23,554 nt of DNA from Coptodactyla brooksi. Its lineage: Eukaryota; Arthropoda; Insecta; Coleoptera; Scarabaeidae. A program made the position numbers and the translations under genes. The stretch spans positions 1 through 23,554 of the forward strand of contig JAWQRM010000374.1 in NCBI GenBank assembly GCA_033557675.1, in the 5' to 3' direction. Below the pieces are notes generated by a model. It was given only the letters and a program-made list of their open reading frames with translations. It was not told where the DNA came from and ran no database searches. Below are positions 1 to 8,934 of this stretch, one piece after another. Within the stretch, counting starts at the first letter, position 1, and every line of letters starts with the position of its first letter.

Positions 1-670
1 GTACCAAACTTAGTTCTTTGTGTTACGCGATGCGTCGTTTAAGATCGTTTGTGAGTGTTGACGTGTTACGTGTTACATATGTTACTATAGTTGTTGCTAT
101 TCGTGTCTAAGGTTTAGCATTGTCTGGGGTGGCAGTGCTGACTTAGAAAGGACTTTTACCTTACAGAAAAAATTGTATGAACAATGTATCTACCCGTTAA
201 CCAGTCATGTAGAGGCATCTTTAAAGCTAACAATATGTTTACTGTTTATGGCATATACATTTACGAAATTTTAATATTTACTTATAAGCATAAACACCTT
301 TTTGCACAAAAGTCGTGTAACCACGGATGTTACCAAGTTTAAAAATAATTATTGTTACCCCCAACCATTGACTTAGAGCAACCGAAACTGAAATTATGTA
401 TACCTGCTTAAAACAGTTTAATAAGTTATCGTCTGAATTCAAACGCGAACGTTCGTTAATGTAATACAAACGCAAAATCAGTTCAATATCATGCGAGCTG
501 GAACTGTATATTGGATTTCATGAATAAGTAATTTGTATTTGTTGTTTTTGGATATGTTTCTCCATTTTGATTTTGACTTTTGTGCATTTATAACGAACAT
601 AAAGATACAATAAAATTATTATTATTCTTCCCATATTATAGTTTTCTTCCCATTTTTATAAACTACGTCA
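1..670. other. spacer without recognisable gene
   Basis: AT-rich sequence. The open frames here are short (65 codons or fewer), show no motif I recognise and are expected by chance at this base composition. No repeat or RNA gene was seen. Confidence 0.6.
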
Positions 671-735
671 TCCAGGGTGCTCATCATCTACAACGTCTTC
701 ACGGCCCTCTTGATTCCATTCTTAAAGCAAACTTT
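671..735 (-). pseudogene. mariner-like transposase fragment (N-terminal linker region)
   Basis: On the minus strand the frame through 671-709 reads GREDVVDDEHPG. It resembles the conserved stretch between the DNA-binding and catalytic domains of mariner transposases, where a phenylalanine-lysine-x-glycine turn is followed by GRE, an acidic run and a GRP motif. The preceding FKNG-like residues lie in a second frame at about 719-735, so a frameshift separates them. A stop codon follows directly after the PG. No catalytic domain follows downstream on this strand, so only a scrap survives. The match is short. I am moderately sure of the family but not of the boundaries. Confidence 0.4.
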
Positions 736-1346
736 AATGCAAATTCTATATTCCATATTTTTCGCGCATAACAAACTCTACATAAAACAACATGTCCAAC
801 CTTCTTTACAGCCAACAGTCAAATAAACATTCAATGTTGCGGCTAATGTCAACATAGAAACAAGTGTACCAGTGCAATAACAGGCAGTTACGATAATTGA
901 ACTTATACAACCCGCGAAAAAAGTATTCCACGTATTGCTTTTTTATCAAACTTCAAACAAGAATCAACGTAGTATTCGATCCGTAGTCCATACTGTTAGG
1001 TTGTTTGGGTTCCTTCTGGTTACGTGTTCACTCCACTGACGTCCAAAATACTATGTTGTCAATCGGTTTTATCTTTTCATGGATAAGACTGCTGTTGTGA
1101 ACCGCTAAGTATTAACTCTACGATTATCCACCAACGTGTTTTATAACTCTATGGACCAAACTCTCAGATTTAATCGATTGTGAATAAACCGTATGTTAGT
1201 ACCATCGACTTTATATGAATTTGGCGTTATTCCTTTATTATTCCTTTCGACAATTTATTTGGACAATTTATTATTCCTTTGGCATTCATTTTGCATAAGT
1301 TAAGATGTTTATATGAAAGTTGGCTCACAACGTCGGAACTAATCAT
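736..1346. other. spacer without recognisable gene
   Basis: AT-rich and stop-rich in all frames. It may include the unrecognisable upstream part of the mariner fossil that follows. Nothing specific can be supported. Confidence 0.5.
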
Positions 1347-1915
1347 CCCAAATGGAAGCTTTCTGATGGGCTAAGACAGAAAAATGTTCGTCAAGTTCAA
1401 TCAAATGTGATATTTCCGCTCACTGTTTCCTTCGATTTCAACGACATAGTGGATCCTCAGTTCTTGCCACCAGATCGTATCGTCGTAAATTCTATGCCAT
1501 TTGTTTGAAGCAATCCGAAGAAAATGCCCGGATTTGCAAGCAAAACTATGACAATTACATCACGATAATGGACCTACACACAATTCACTGCTTGTTCGTG
1601 AAATTTTGGCAAAAATAACACCGTTGTGATACCTCAGTTCTCGTATTCGCTGAACATGATCCTCTGCCACTTCTTCTTCTAACCCTGAGGATAAAAAGCT
1701 GTGAAACTGTGACATGTTAGCAACATTGAGGAGATAAGGACAGAAACGCGGAACAAGGTAAAAATGCGCTTCAGAAGTACTTCTAAGATTGAAAATACCG
1801 CTGACCTAGTGGTATTGTATGTTATGGGAAGTATTTTAAGGGGGCAAACTTAGCATTGATTAATGAATAGGTTTTTGGGAAAAACCGACAATTCCGCGTA
1901 TTTTTTTTTGTGGAA
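1347..1915 (+). pseudogene. mariner-like transposase fossil, catalytic half
   Basis: Mariner transposases are nuclear DDD-type enzymes that cut and paste short elements at TA sites. The first frame, 1347-1508, reads like the core between the first and second catalytic aspartates, including KNVRQVQSNV and a degraded FFDxxGxVxxxFLP equivalent. After a stop and a frame change, LHHDNGPTHNSLLVREIL at about 1555-1608 carries the second catalytic Asp (codon 1564-1566). A further shift gives a poor relic of the PPYSPDLAPCDFFLFP block at about 1625-1680, in which the third catalytic Asp is no longer readable. Faint C-terminal similarity (an FxGGK-like stretch) continues to about 1915. The N-terminal DNA-binding domain and the first Asp are not visible. 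There are at least three frame changes and several stops, so it is inactive. It differs enough from the mariners at 18588 and 23296 to be another lineage. Confidence 0.65.
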
Positions 1916-1989
1916 AAAGAAGATAACTCAACCACCAGTTCCACACCCTAGGTAGAGGAACTTAGGATAAAGTAAGCAAGTAAGTGTGT

Positions 1990-3085
1990 TATGTGAAACA
2001 GATGATCAATATCAAGATGTTTTTATGGGTGTAATACGTTTGAAAATTGAGGCTGGAAGAGAAATGACATTTATATGTCTTCACAACCTCAAAATGTAGT
2101 AATTTTCATAGTTGACACTATTAAAGACACTAAGAAAGGTTGTGCTGATAGTGTACTAGCGGATGGAGGTCGTAACATACAACAAAAGGAACAGATCACT
2201 ATTTGTCTTGCTTACTTCTTTGGATGCTAAAACTATAGGCAATTACAGAAAATTTTGCGACAGAAGTATAAATGAAAGCTTAGTACTTTCACTGTCTATC
2301 TCATAAATTATGTCCTATTGTAAATAATTTAAACCGTGTGCCAGATATGCGCAAAACTAAATATATTTTTGTGGGGGGCCGTTTGATCTAAAAAATGCAA
2401 AGGAATTGTCATGATAACAGAAGAAATTTATCAGTGCTGTTGCTACAATATCACAATTTGTCATTTGCGTCATTCTTGTTGCAAGATATTCTGCATTGCT
2501 GGAACTGTCCTAAATATTTTAGAACAATTTAAACCTATTAATGCATAATCTAAAAATAATATAAAAAGAATAATTGCTATTGTGCAAAGTTATCGAGAGG
2601 ATCCAAACATTGTAAGCCAATGAAAGACGTTTGAAGCTCGAAACAACAGCTAAGAGCACTGGAGGAGTTTTAAAAATGTCACTAATTATAGGATGACATC
2701 TTGGATTTGCTTTGGTTGATTAATAGCTTCACTATACCAAGACTTCTGACAAATCTTCAGACAAACATTTATCGACTTTCTCGGTTTTAGCATCATTATA
2801 TTATGTTAGGCAAAACATTGAAGGATTTTATAAAAATCACACAAGACTTTCCTGATTATTACAATTTAGACAACTTATACTGGAAAGCTGAGTTGTGGTT
2901 TAATTTTTGAAAAGGCAGAAAATGAAAAAAGAAGAATTGAAAGAAATGCTAACAATACAGGTAGAGAAAGCACCTTGGAATAACTGGATTGTGCATTTCA
3001 AGTGTTTATAAAAGCAATTGTGAGTGAAAGAAGGAAATGGCTAAAAGCAGAAGTGTCCAGAACATTTGGGAAAACTGATTTTTAA
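1990..3085 (+). pseudogene. hAT-superfamily transposase fossil (DUF4371-like)
   Basis: This is a remnant of the hAT transposase type with a DUF4371-like region and an RNase H-like catalytic fold. The clearest part is one frame at about 2066-2230. It contains SSQPQNVVIFIVD followed by LADGGRNIQQKEQITICLAY, which matches the family pattern of a QNE/I stretch, then a D(E)xxDxxxxEQLxxCLRY block. The acidic catalytic residue expected in that block is partly changed (ADGG in place of the usual ADE). Just upstream, in another frame, RLKIEAGREM (about 2038-2068) resembles the RVxSGD segment. Further downstream only weak patches remain, such as an acidic and aromatic stretch at about 2820-2910 that may be the late catalytic domain. 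The fossil has many stops and frame changes. Boundaries, especially the 3' end, are guesses; the 2066-2230 block is the part I trust. Confidence 0.5.
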
Positions 3086-3123
3086 TATGAAAATTTTAAT
3101 ATTAAGTATTTTGTATAAAAATC

Positions 3124-3162
3124 ATATATACGTATAATCAATGTTTGATTATACATATATAT
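3124..3162. repeat. AT-rich hairpin, 17-bp arms
   Basis: Arms at 3124-3140 and 3146-3162 are complementary at 16 of 17 positions around a 5-nt loop. The function is unknown. It could be a palindrome arising by DNA-level rearrangement rather than an RNA element. Confidence 0.8.
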
Positions 3163-3248
3163 TACAACTATGATTATACCTGTTGGAGTAAGTAAAAATT
3201 AAAAAAACAAAACTTGTAATTGACCAACTTTAAATTGATCAATTTAAG

Positions 3249-3268
3249 ATCGTCGCTTCCGCGACGAT
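3249..3268. repeat. GC-rich hairpin with TTCC tetraloop
   Basis: ATCGTCGC, loop TTCC, GCGACGAT: a perfect 8-bp stem that is notably GC-rich in very AT-rich surroundings. It could be part of a decayed structured RNA or short repeat. No T-run follows that would suggest a polymerase III terminator. Confidence 0.75.
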
Positions 3269-4590
3269 TACCAGATTAAGTTGAAATTACTAGAAAATTA
3301 AGTTGAAATGCGGTTCCAGTGGTAGACTTTCATGACTGGAATACAGAAGCTAGTATACAGACTAATGGCAATTATATAGAAAAATAACGTAAATTATCGT
3401 AACTGTTAATTTGCAGTGGATGTTGTGAAACTGAAATGTTTTATGGGAATACTAGCCGTTTTGTATGTTTAGTTCTCGGATACGACTAATGCTAACGTAG
3501 ATTATTTCAGGAAGTCTATTTATAATAGAAATGTATATTTTGCAACGGTTATATAGCATGTTAAAATAACATATTTATTGTGCCTAACTCTAATAATTTC
3601 GGAATTATTCAAGCTTAAGTTGAAAAATATTACCTACTTTAGTTGACTATGAGAAAGCTGTGGAAAGAAATGAATCTGATGTATACACAGGTTTTCGGGA
3701 ATAATTTAGTTTCAAGAGAACGCTCTAAAAATGAAATGGCGTTGCTCATTTTTTTTAATGGAACATTCCCCAGATTATCCATATTATCCATATTCATATG
3801 CCACAAAAAGAATCGACGGTGACATTAAGTTAAAATATTTATAAACAAGCATTAGAAATGTGTTTGCATCCAAATAAATATGCTTGCATATTTTAAATCG
3901 TACTCCCTTCGATTGAAATTTATTCAAACATTTACACATATTTGTCAAGTTATACTAGAACAAAAAGCGTATGTATTTTTTAGGTTCGATAATTCTCATT
4001 CCATGATTATATTTCTCACTTTCTTAGCATTATTTTTTTATTTTTGTAGTCAACATGTTTCAGAATTTCGCTATTTTCAAGACTAGTGCATGGTAGATAA
4101 TCGTTATATTGTAGGAGATTAATTTGTTGCAATGTAAGATGGGAACTGGTATTTACCTGATATTTATACCTGGATATATTGAGGAATGTTTTAAGGTTTG
4201 TCGGAATATTTCTAGGTTTTCGTGAATATGGAATTTTCTACTTATTGCCAGATATGTGGGAATTTTTGTAGCGATACTATGCCTCATTTGAATCTTACTT
4301 CGTTTTTACATAGAATGTTATATATTTGTAATACAAATGTATACTTCATTTCCCAATTAACTGTGAAAGTGATCTACTTTTAAGCAGGAGGTAATTCTTC
4401 TCTATAACAAGGTGAAAGCGAAACAGTCACCAGCAAACCATCGGACGAATTGGATGTGGCATCTTAAACAAATTAATTGACAAGTTACCAGCGTTGGAAA
4501 AGGTTGGAAAGTGGTGATGTGGGAATAAATAAATTAGATGAAGTTTGCAGAAAAACACGATATAGCACACGACTCGAGTTCTAATTTGAC

Positions 4591-4630
4591 TATACTTACC
4601 TATACTTACCTAAATACTACTTTAGGTAAG
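4591..4630. repeat. tandem 10-mer plus hairpin
   Basis: TATACTTACC occurs twice in tandem (4591-4610). The second copy forms the left arm of a perfect 10-bp hairpin, CTTACCTAAA (4605-4614) with TTTAGGTAAG (4621-4630), around loop TACTAC. It sits between the PLA2 remnant and the basic domain of the broken capsid-module gene and looks like an inserted or rearranged stretch. Confidence 0.8.
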
Positions 4631-5195
4631 TAGCTTACATCCAGTACGGTTGCATTATGGCAATCAGAAATCGTAAGACGAAACGAACTGTATCGAAATC
4701 GAAGAAACATGGAAAACTAGGTAACGTAGTATCTTTTGCGCGAACGTTAAACTTAGCTCATCATGCACTCTTGCGTAGGGTATTGACAAATTTGTTGAAG
4801 AATGCGAAAGCCACATATGGTGCACTAAAGAAGTTTAGAAAAAATAAATGAACCGCACACAAGAGTAAGTCAAATCCCGAAATCTAACATTTCATTCCGC
4901 TCATCCCATTATTTGTTGTGTTAGGGTTGTTTGGAAGAGGTACGGTAGCTAAAACTGTAAACGAAGCGAGGGCCGCTAGAGTGCAAGAAAAACTATGTAA
5001 GATGTACATCGTACATGACTTTTTTTTACGTTCCGCCAGGTTTAAATATAAGAAAAAAAATTGTCAATGAAATCCATTCGTACTTGTCATCTTTTTCCAA
5101 AAATGTGTTAATAACGCGCAAACTATGCGATTCAGAACTGATTTATCATAATTACAGTGGCCCTCAAGTCTTATAAGAACTTTGAAAATATCATA

Positions 5196-5265
5196 ATATA
5201 CAAGGTGTTCCATTTAGAAATCTGAAGTTGGAAAGTATTTAGAATAAACTGAACACCCAGTATAT
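5196..5265. repeat. short inverted-repeat element (MITE-like)
   Basis: ATATACAAGGTGTTC (5196-5210) and GAACACCCAGTATAT (5251-5265) are inverted copies with two mismatches, enclosing 40 bp. The GGTGTTC/GAACACC ends resemble the CAGGGTGT motifs of the compound repeat at 22480-23250. It lies inside the gap that splits the PLA2-protease pseudogene, so it is one of the sequences inserted there. Confidence 0.6.
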
Positions 5266-5630
5266 TCGAAAACTGTTTCAAATTGTGAAGAGTTCGATGT
5301 CATACAACTTTTATTTGAAATATATTTTTTAAAGAATATATTTTTGAAAGAGAGCAATACCGAAGATTAAGAACGAAATGCCCTCTTGTCCCGTAGGACT
5401 GTATTTTTATCAGTTATGCTTATAATTCGAGAACTGTTGATTTTATGTAGATAACACAAATATATTTTGTTTCAGAAAGTTGTAAAAAATGTAAAAAAAT
5501 TAGATTAAGTACTTCAACCATAAGTATAATTTTTCCGAAATCCTCATTGTGACTAAATTATATAATTATTAGCTTGTATGTAAAATATTGTTTTTATCCG
5601 TCTAACGTGGCAGTCTAATAACGACTTACA

Positions 5631-5653
5631 GACGGACAGACGGACGGACGGAC
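5631..5653. repeat. short (GACG)n tandem repeat
   Basis: GACGGACAGACGGACGGACG is an imperfect tetranucleotide array of about six units. Such GACG runs often mark the 3' tail of insect retroelements, but no element is recognisable on either side here. Confidence 0.7.
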
Positions 5654-6223
5654 CAACCACTAAAAATAGGAGAACTAGGAGAATTAGCCTACAAATAGCC
5701 TAATTCGTCAAGATCCATCAAAATCTCGACATCGATTTTTTGTTTGCAAACACAATACTTTCTTTTAAGAGAAAGTAAAAAGCACAAAGTCACAATCGCA
5801 CTTTGTAATAGATCAAAAACTAATAACGTTCCCCCGTTAACCTTTAACGGACATACACTTAGCGAACTACTCTATAAAACTTGGAGTTCCAAATTTTAGG
5901 GGTATTTATATGAGAAATATCTACCAAAGAAAATAAAACAGTAGATACAGTAGGATTACAAATTTTTATGATAAGCACGAATGGGGAACATATTGGATCG
6001 GATATAAGAAAAGAATAGGAAAGAAAAGGAAGACACACGTATCGAACTAGAAAGCTATTTACTATCGGACGGTAAAGGGGACGTGGCACAATATAGTTAT
6101 CGTACTAACGTGAAAATGATGTAAATTACGGGTAATACCGCTTGAAATTTTTATGTAGCAAATTACGGGACTTAAAAATAAATAAGGGTATGACGAGGAG
6201 AATAGGTGTTCAGTACATTAACA

Positions 6224-6917
6224 ATGGGTAGAGAGAAGCAACAACTATAGTGTCAGTTCACACTAATTGGCAAAACTTCCAAATTGTCGGGAGATTTCAA
6301 TCCACTAATTTATTTAGACGAATTCCGTAAATATTGGATGACTCTTCTGAAGTTTGAAACTTTTAGCTCTTTGACAAAAGTCGACGAAAAGTATAACTTA
6401 CTACAGTACGCCGCAAGACTTTGGTGAGAAACCATAGAAATTTCAGTTGGTACTTACGATGCGGATGATATTGCAACATTCGTTGAGAACGAATTGCAAA
6501 AGAAAGGAAACCGCGAACTAGCAATACGGATAAGGGGGAATCGCAATACCTAAAGAACTGAAATAAAAATATCCAGGTGAATTGACTTCATCGCAGATAG
6601 GACTATATGGTCTTTACTCGAATTCAATAAAAAGATTTGGAGGTGGGTAATGAAAATATCAAATTATTTTTTTCTTTACAAATATATTGCAGTATAATAA
6701 GCGGTTCATATCTAATGAAGTGCCTGTACACGTTTTATATAACTTTTTCCCAAAACGTTGCGCCAGAATTTAAAACAATCGAAGCAACCTATTTATTTAA
6801 CTGTAGCAACGAAAGTGTAGTATATTGACAATGCGTCTATTCGATTAAGACAACAATCAAGCAAACTTTAAGAGTGAGATAATAACAGTTGCAGTACACC
6901 TAGGGTCAGTGAATTAG
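6224..6917 (+). pseudogene. broken jelly-roll (penton-like) capsid protein of the same element
   Basis: Three frames together cover a protein of about 220-230 residues. The first frame, from ATG 6224, has an early stop, then a segment with SGDFNPLIYLDEF, a further stop (TGA at about 6422), and TYDADDIATFVENELQKKG. The second frame, about 6637-6828, contains IISGSYLM and SQNVAPEFKTIEATYLF. The third, 6829-6917, contains LTMRLFD and ends in SEIITVAVHLGSVN before TAG. The succession resembles an uncharacterised jelly-roll family that I associate with adenain and hexon-like genes in Polinton/adintovirus-like elements of arthropods and cnidarians. A penton-like, single jelly-roll role is my inference. 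It begins about 40 bp after the protease remnant and ends 7 bp before the next small ORF, as in a compact viral gene row. It is clearly inactive, with at least three stops and two frameshifts. Confidence 0.6.
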
Positions 6918-6924
6918 TGTAACG

Positions 6925-7080
6925 ATGATTGTATTTGAAACTAGGGGTGGGATGTTATGGAGCCAGAAGAGATACAAAAACGTGAATAAGATACGAAAAA
7001 GCGGTAGCATGGTTTCTCAAATCGACGATTATCTGGATCGGAGGTTCCTGTCTCAATTAGGACATCAAGTTATAATATAA
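6925..7080 (+). CDS. small intact ORF between capsid genes, 51 aa, function unknown
   Basis: An unbroken frame runs from ATG 6925 to TAA 7078-7080. The product is basic in its first half, with KRYKNVNKIRK, and then has SGSMVSQIDDYLDRRFL, a short amphipathic stretch. It starts 7 bp after the stop of the jelly-roll pseudogene and precedes the hexon remnant on the same strand. That position suggests it is a small conserved protein of the same virus-like element, or the surviving N-terminus of a longer one. I faintly recall a similar Ser-Gln-Ile-Asp-x-Tyr-Leu stretch in this position in related elements but cannot name a function. At 51 codons it could be open by chance, yet its composition is unlike the AT-driven frames around it and its neighbours are real fossils. 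Confidence 0.45.
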   Translation: MIVFETRGGMLWSQKRYKNVNKIRKSGSMVSQIDDYLDRRFLSQLGHQVII

Positions 7081-7164
7081 ATGCATATTCTAAACGCAGT
7101 CTATAAGCTGAATGTGGATAACTCCGTTGTAAGTTATAAATTTCAGTCACTTCAACCATTTGCA

Positions 7165-7905
7165 TTAATTAATTAGAAGAACAATGACGAAATTTGAATT
7201 TATATACCGAAAATAGATTACATTACCCTTATTACTATTATTTTTAACCATTATTACTATTATATTTTACTATTATTAAATAGAGAAACTATTTAAATTT
7301 GAAGGGAAGTTTTCGTAGAATTGGTGTAGATGGAAATGTTTCTCAAGATCTTGGTAAAACGGTAACATTGATTAGCAATGCGGGCTCATATATGTTTAAT
7401 GACATGAAATATTTTCTAAATAGTGTACAAATAGATTCAGTGAGAAATGTTGAAATAATAAAAAATTAAAAGATTTAAAAAATTTTATGAATGTTCGGCA
7501 GTTGGTATTAATTCGCAATCACGATGATATTGACGTAGTAATTCAACTAGAAAGCGCCAAAGACGAAAAGATTAAGTTAATTCTTAGCAAAATAGGTTGG
7601 AACTAAGTTCTTGAACTATATTATTGGAAAGGAACATTAATATGCATATACTATTCAGAAATTGAGAACTACATGAATCAGGTACTTCAATCGAATGTAA
7701 GTATGTAACGATGCTAGTATGTAACTTTCCGACAATATAAATTTAACGACCTTGATCGTATTTTTGAATGGTGAACGTTTTCCGTATGACAATGACCATT
7801 TTTCAGTTTTACGGGACATGAATACCATGTTTCAACAGTCTCTGTCATCAGAACAAGCCATTATTTTCACCTGCTGAATTCAAGAAGAATTCATTAAATA
7901 AGGAT
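7165..7905 (+). pseudogene. broken hexon-like (double jelly-roll) major capsid protein, N-terminal and middle parts
   Basis: At least four segments follow in order. A faint start at about 7185-7240 is interrupted by an ATT-rich expansion. The frame 7284-7469 contains GSYMFNDMKYFLNSVQIDSVRN, resembling the hexon stretch with a LFDxxxxxxNGxxIDxxRN pattern. The frame 7487-7606 contains RQLVLIRNHDD and KIKLILSKIGWN. The frame 7740-7877 contains NLTTLIVFLNGERFPYDN and LRDMNTMFQQS. A last shift at about 7867-7905 gives SPAEFKKNSLNK. Intact hexon-like proteins of this group are several hundred residues long. Sequence between the second and third segments is deleted, and nothing I recognise continues beyond 7905, where a Penelope-type fragment begins. 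The protein would form the main capsomer of a virus-like particle. The assignment rests on the order and spacing of these motifs together with the neighbouring genes. Confidence 0.55.
7228..7280. repeat. ATT/ACT-rich simple repeat
   Basis: A run built from TTATTACTATTA-type units, partly duplicated. It interrupts the N-terminal part of the hexon-like pseudogene and must have expanded after that gene lost function. Confidence 0.7.
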
Positions 7906-7921
7906 AAAAAAATTAAATACA

Positions 7922-8080
7922 GCCACCACTACACCAAAACCGAAAAATGTTTCTCGTTCGACGCATGTTTCATCAACCAAGTTAGCATCTTCGGGATCGA
8001 TGGTATAGTGGTAGCATTGGTGGAATTTTGGTGTAGTAGTGACATTGCTTTTTTTTGTTACTAAACCGAAGGTTCCAAAA
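7922..8080 (-). mobile_element. Penelope-like element fragment with decayed hammerhead ribozyme
   Basis: Read on the minus strand, 7994 to 7960 matches the minimal hammerhead layout of Penelope-like retroelements: a core CCGAAGA (consensus CTGANGA, one change), stem II GCTAAC/GTTGAT weakened by changes, then GAAAC, a 4-nt loop and GTC. The outer stem I is well preserved: 8002-8015 (minus GCTACCACTATACC) pairs with 7922-7935 (minus GGTGTAGTGGTGGC) over 14 positions allowing G-U pairs. An inner stem I segment is also partly paired. The same region shares its outer sequence (TTTGTTACxAAxCCxAAGGTTCCAA, 8055-8078) with a second fragment at 17915-17938. It directly abuts the hexon remnant, suggesting insertion into it. 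The core change and weak stem II make self-cleavage unlikely. Confidence 0.55.
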
Positions 8081-8476
8081 TCCACAACTTATGAAAGAAT
8101 GATTCGTTAAGTCAACAAAGCTTTGAGAGCATATATTTTATATGTTTGTGGTTACTAATGCAGTGTTGTCAACAATTTAATGATAGTTATTGTTTGCTTG
8201 GTTAATAATTTTTGTAGAATATTTGAGAAAAGTTTTACACATTGGTACCCATTTTATACATTGGCAATTGTATCGTTCTTCAAAATGCAACAAAAAAGTT
8301 CAGTTCTCGATTTGATGAGGTATAAAAATGATTTTCATTAATCTTTTAAAAGTACATTTCAGTTTTTGTGATGTTGAAAGCAAATTTCTATGACCAACTC
8401 TTCTAACCAACTATTATTTAAATTTTCTAAATTATTTGGGATATATGTGTTCTAATGATTAAAATTCGTTTCTTAC
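8081..8476. other. spacer without recognisable gene
   Basis: AT-rich. I looked for a continuation of the hexon-like gene after the Penelope-type fragment and did not find one. No repeat was seen. Confidence 0.5.
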
Positions 8477-8586
8477 CGCATTCTTCAACGTAAGGTAATC
8501 ATTTTTGACGGTAATGTCGTCAATTTGTTCAGTTGTCGCGTCCAGTGTTGCTAAGCGTTGTCTTACTCTTCTTACGGAATTAGGTT
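8477..8586 (-). other. exon-like open block of unknown gene
   Basis: On the minus strand 110 nt are bounded by an acceptor-like TACTTAG (ending at 8587) and a donor-like GTAAGA (8476-8471). The frame through the block is open for 39 codons and has a normal protein-like composition (VRRVRQRLATLDATTEQIDD), with more GC than its surroundings. I do not recognise a family. It could be a host exon, or a gag-like piece of an LTR retroelement. Splice-like signals this short also occur by chance. Confidence 0.25.
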
Positions 8587-8934
8587 CTAAGTATATATTC
8601 TTATTTCGAAGAAAATTAGTCGAAAAGAATTAAGAAAATAAGACAAACTGAGTATGATAAATCTGAGTACTGAACTGTTGATCATTCAATACTATGTGTA
8701 AAAAGAGATGGCAAAATGCTTGCATAAAACAGAACAGAGAATAGAATTCGATTAGATACTAAGTTGTGTCACCCGCACTATAGTTACTAAATGCATTAAT
8801 CTGAAAAGAATTTTGAAGGGTCTTGTGGAATAATGAAACGAATTTTATGATTCAACTAAGATGCTGTAAAATTTCTTATTACTGTCTAAATTCGTTTTAT
8901 AGTTACTCACTACTTAAACCTTTAATAACAAATG

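Larger units (their letters stand above)
3086..4451. other. spacer with two hairpins, no gene recognised
   Basis: AT-rich. It holds the hairpins at 3124-3162 and 3249-3268 (listed separately) and a repeated 13-mer, ATTAAGTTGAAAT, at about 3274 and 3297. Open frames such as those at 3649-3822 and 3880-4086 have hydrophobic or chance-like composition and no recognisable motif. The region may hold decayed upstream parts of the capsid module that begins at 4452, but I cannot see them. Confidence 0.5.
4452..6185 (+). pseudogene. broken PLA2 / basic / hydrophobic / adenain-type protease gene of a Polinton- or adintovirus-like element
   Basis: Four parts lie in order. (1) 4452-4575: a parvovirus VP1-type phospholipase A2 remnant spread over three frames, with LIDKLP, then GDVGINKLDEVC, then the His-Asp of the active site at 4556-4561. 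The glycine-rich calcium loop expected in between is missing, apparently by deletion. (2) 4657-4848: a Lys/Arg-rich domain from an ATG. (3) The same frame runs on to 5067 with two in-frame stops (TGA 4849, TAA 4885) through a hydrophobic segment (FIPLIPLFVVLGLFG) and an alanine/glutamate helix (VNEARAARVQEKL). (4) 5844-6185: an adenain-like cysteine protease in pieces, including IKLGVPNFRGIYMRN. The His-Trp of the catalytic His motif reads Tyr-Trp. The catalytic Asp and Cys regions cannot be read with confidence. About 770 bp of unrelated, repeat-containing sequence separates parts 3 and 4. In intact relatives the protein is thought to be a structural protein with membrane-active and maturation functions. 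This copy is dead. Confidence 0.65.

Noticed and set aside
3640..3705. Plus-strand VDYEKAVE resembling the DYEKAF motif of non-LTR reverse transcriptases
   Set aside because: It is a single 8-residue match with no other reverse transcriptase block within a kilobase on either side.
4864..4924. Short intron with GTAAGT donor and TTAG acceptor in the basic/hydrophobic part of the PLA2-protease gene
   Set aside because: The frame is the same on both sides and the would-be intron encodes the hydrophobic segment expected at this place. The two stops are better explained as decay.
5859..6089. Minus-strand 76-codon frame
   Set aside because: It is the antisense of the protease remnant on the plus strand, which has family-like motifs and matching neighbours.
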